Assembly (NCBI GenBank): GCA_001485605.1
Contig: FAON01000012.1
Location: 124,001 to 188,000, forward strand
Direction of reading: 5' to 3'
Source of the DNA: Candidatus Kryptobacter tengchongensis
GTDB lineage: Bacteria; Bacteroidota; Ignavibacteria; Kryptoniales; Kryptoniaceae
DNA length: 64,000 nt
A program made the translations under genes and the position numbers. Positions 63,044 to 64,000 of this stretch are shown piece by piece (within the stretch, counting starts at the first letter, position 1; the number at the start of each line of letters is the position of its first letter). The notes beneath the pieces are model-generated. The model did no database searches. It saw nothing but the letters and a program-made list of their open reading frames with translations, and was not told the DNA's origin.

Positions 63044-64000
63044 ACTTAATTTTAAACAACATATTAAACAATTTCGCCTCAGTTCAAGTTGAGGGAGGTT
63101 CTAAATCCCGTAACGAAATTGCGGAAAATTTTGGTGATATTTTAGGACTTCTTTTAATTCAGCTTTTTGCAAGCGCTGAGAGAAGTGAAGCGAGCTTACA
63201 TCTCATAAACGAAAAATCAGCTGAGAGCGGTGGAGATTCTTGTATTCAAGTTGTGGAGTTAAAGCAGGCAGTGAGTTGCGCCTCAGAATTTAAAGAATTA
63301 ACACAAACCGAAACTCAGAATCATCAAGCCAAGCAAATTGCCGATTTTAAAATTGCAAAAATAGTTCAATTAACAGTTGAGCAAAATAAAATTTCTCAAG
63401 TTTCAGAATTGGTAAACAGGCGTGATGATAGCGGAAATCATAATGTTGTTGAGATGTCGGATAGCAAAACTCAAAAAGCAGGAAACAGTGCCTTGAACTA
63501 TCAGGGGAACGGGCAGATAAACTGTGCTTATGAATCTGTGCCTCTGATCAAGTTTGATATTACGAAATTGAGAAAAGTTAAGATAAATAGTCAGAATGTA
63601 GATGAAAAAAGTAAATGCAATTTTCAAGTTACAGGGTCAATGGGTAGCGAACAGGTGATGATGTTTGAAAAGGAAATTTTTGAAGATAGGCTTGATAAAG
63701 GTTTAAGTTTTGAATTTAAAATAAGTGAAGAGAAATTCACTCCGAAATTGATGAGGCATCAATCTCAAGGTGAAAATGTGAAAGATAACGAGGGAATTAG
63801 CGCAACAATGGAATCTCGGGTTTCGGCTGTTTATAAAAGCGAGCAGATGAATAATAATTTTGAATTTCGGCGCAATTTCAAAGGGAATTATTTAGAGGAT
63901 TCCAAGTTTGAAAGGATGCTTGAAAAAATTAATACGAGAAATTTTGTTGATGTTGATATCAAAGATTTAGATGAGAGAATAGGCGTAGAGAGACCAGTTT
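63040..64000 (+). CDS. FliK-like flagellar hook-length control protein, 5' part
   Basis: ATG 63040 overlaps the stop of the MotE-like gene (ATGA) and the frame stays open to the window edge, giving at least 320 residues. Composition is polar, Ser/Asn/Gln/Glu/Lys-rich and low in predicted structure, as in the ruler part of FliK; the conserved C-terminal hook-length domain would be beyond the edge. Position after fliJ/motE is where fliK lies in many operons. The identity is inferred from place and composition. Confidence 0.62.
   Translation, partial: MNLILNNILNNFASVQVEGGSKSRNEIAENFGDILGLLLIQLFASAERSEASLHLINEKSAESGGDSCIQVVELKQAVSCASEFKELTQTETQNHQAKQIADFKIAKIVQLTVEQNKISQVSELVNRRDDSGNHNVVEMSDSKTQKAGNSALNYQGNGQINCAYESVPLIKFDITKLRKVKINSQNVDEKSKCNFQVTGSMGSEQVMMFEKEIFEDRLDKGLSFEFKISEEKFTPKLMRHQSQGENVKDNEGISATMESRVSAVYKSEQMNNNFEFRRNFKGNYLEDSKFERMLEKINTRNFVDVDIKDLDERIGVERPV

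Noticed and set aside
1-64000. CRISPR array, transposase, prophage genes or rRNA
   Set aside because: No regularly spaced repeats, no transposase or integrase ORF and no rRNA segment was found.

Overview
The window is about 64 kb of AT-rich, densely packed bacterial chromosome with many short or overlapping gene junctions (ATGA, TAATG) and frequent TTG/GTG starts. The gene set points to a diderm of the FCB (Bacteroidota/Chlorobiota) superphylum: an OstA-like protein beside LptB, a FolP-CdaA pair, a Wza-type exporter, large outer-membrane barrels, and a PG0541-family P-II-like protein. A TaqI-like restriction-modification pair fits a thermophile. My best guess is a flagellated thermophile related to Ignavibacteria or Kryptoniota, but no rRNA is present and this is inference.

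Layout. 1-9.2 kb: tail of a P-II-like gene, then housekeeping genes (SDR/enoyl reductase, YggS, DivIVA, purine nucleoside phosphorylase, IleRS, a DksA-type protein, LspA, RluD). 9.4-18.4 kb: RlmD and a prolyl oligopeptidase on +, facing a minus-strand operon rtcA-folP-cdaA-GT2-pcm-miaA. 18.5-25 kb: a tricorn-like protease on minus, then GT9-OstA-LptB on + for LPS assembly. 25-31.2 kb: a minus-strand run from dTDP-glucose dehydratase through UDP-sugar dehydrogenase and a Wza-like exporter to EamA and MnmA (surface polysaccharide). 31.3-34.8 kb: a 1154-residue predicted outer-membrane protein. 34.9-37.2 kb: the TaqI-like R-M pair beside tRNA-Pro(CGG). 37.2-50.5 kb: PfpI, 5'-nucleotidase, DUF4013, a LolA/LolCDE-like cassette with its own barrel, a double-length ThyX overlapping a glycosylase-like DUF2400 gene, a Spy-like protein, a lipoprotein, and MtaB.

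50.7-53.3 kb is the probable replication origin: dnaA is flanked on both sides by clusters of DnaA boxes. A broken GAF/receiver gene, adk and rlmN follow. 55.6-64 kb is a flagellar basal-body operon (44-aa membrane ORF, flgB, flgC, 72-aa ORF, fliE, fliF, fliG, fliH, fliI, fliJ, motE-like, fliK-like, running off the end). A textbook sigma-54 -24/-12 element precedes it, with two phased dyad sites at about -107 and -86 that look like an enhancer for an NtrC-family flagellar activator.

The most interesting items are the sigma-54 control region with its small first ORF, the tandem ThyX with the catalytic signature split between its halves, the overlapping glycosylase-like gene, the bipartite origin, the duplicated four-cysteine protein, and the remnant hybrid kinase.
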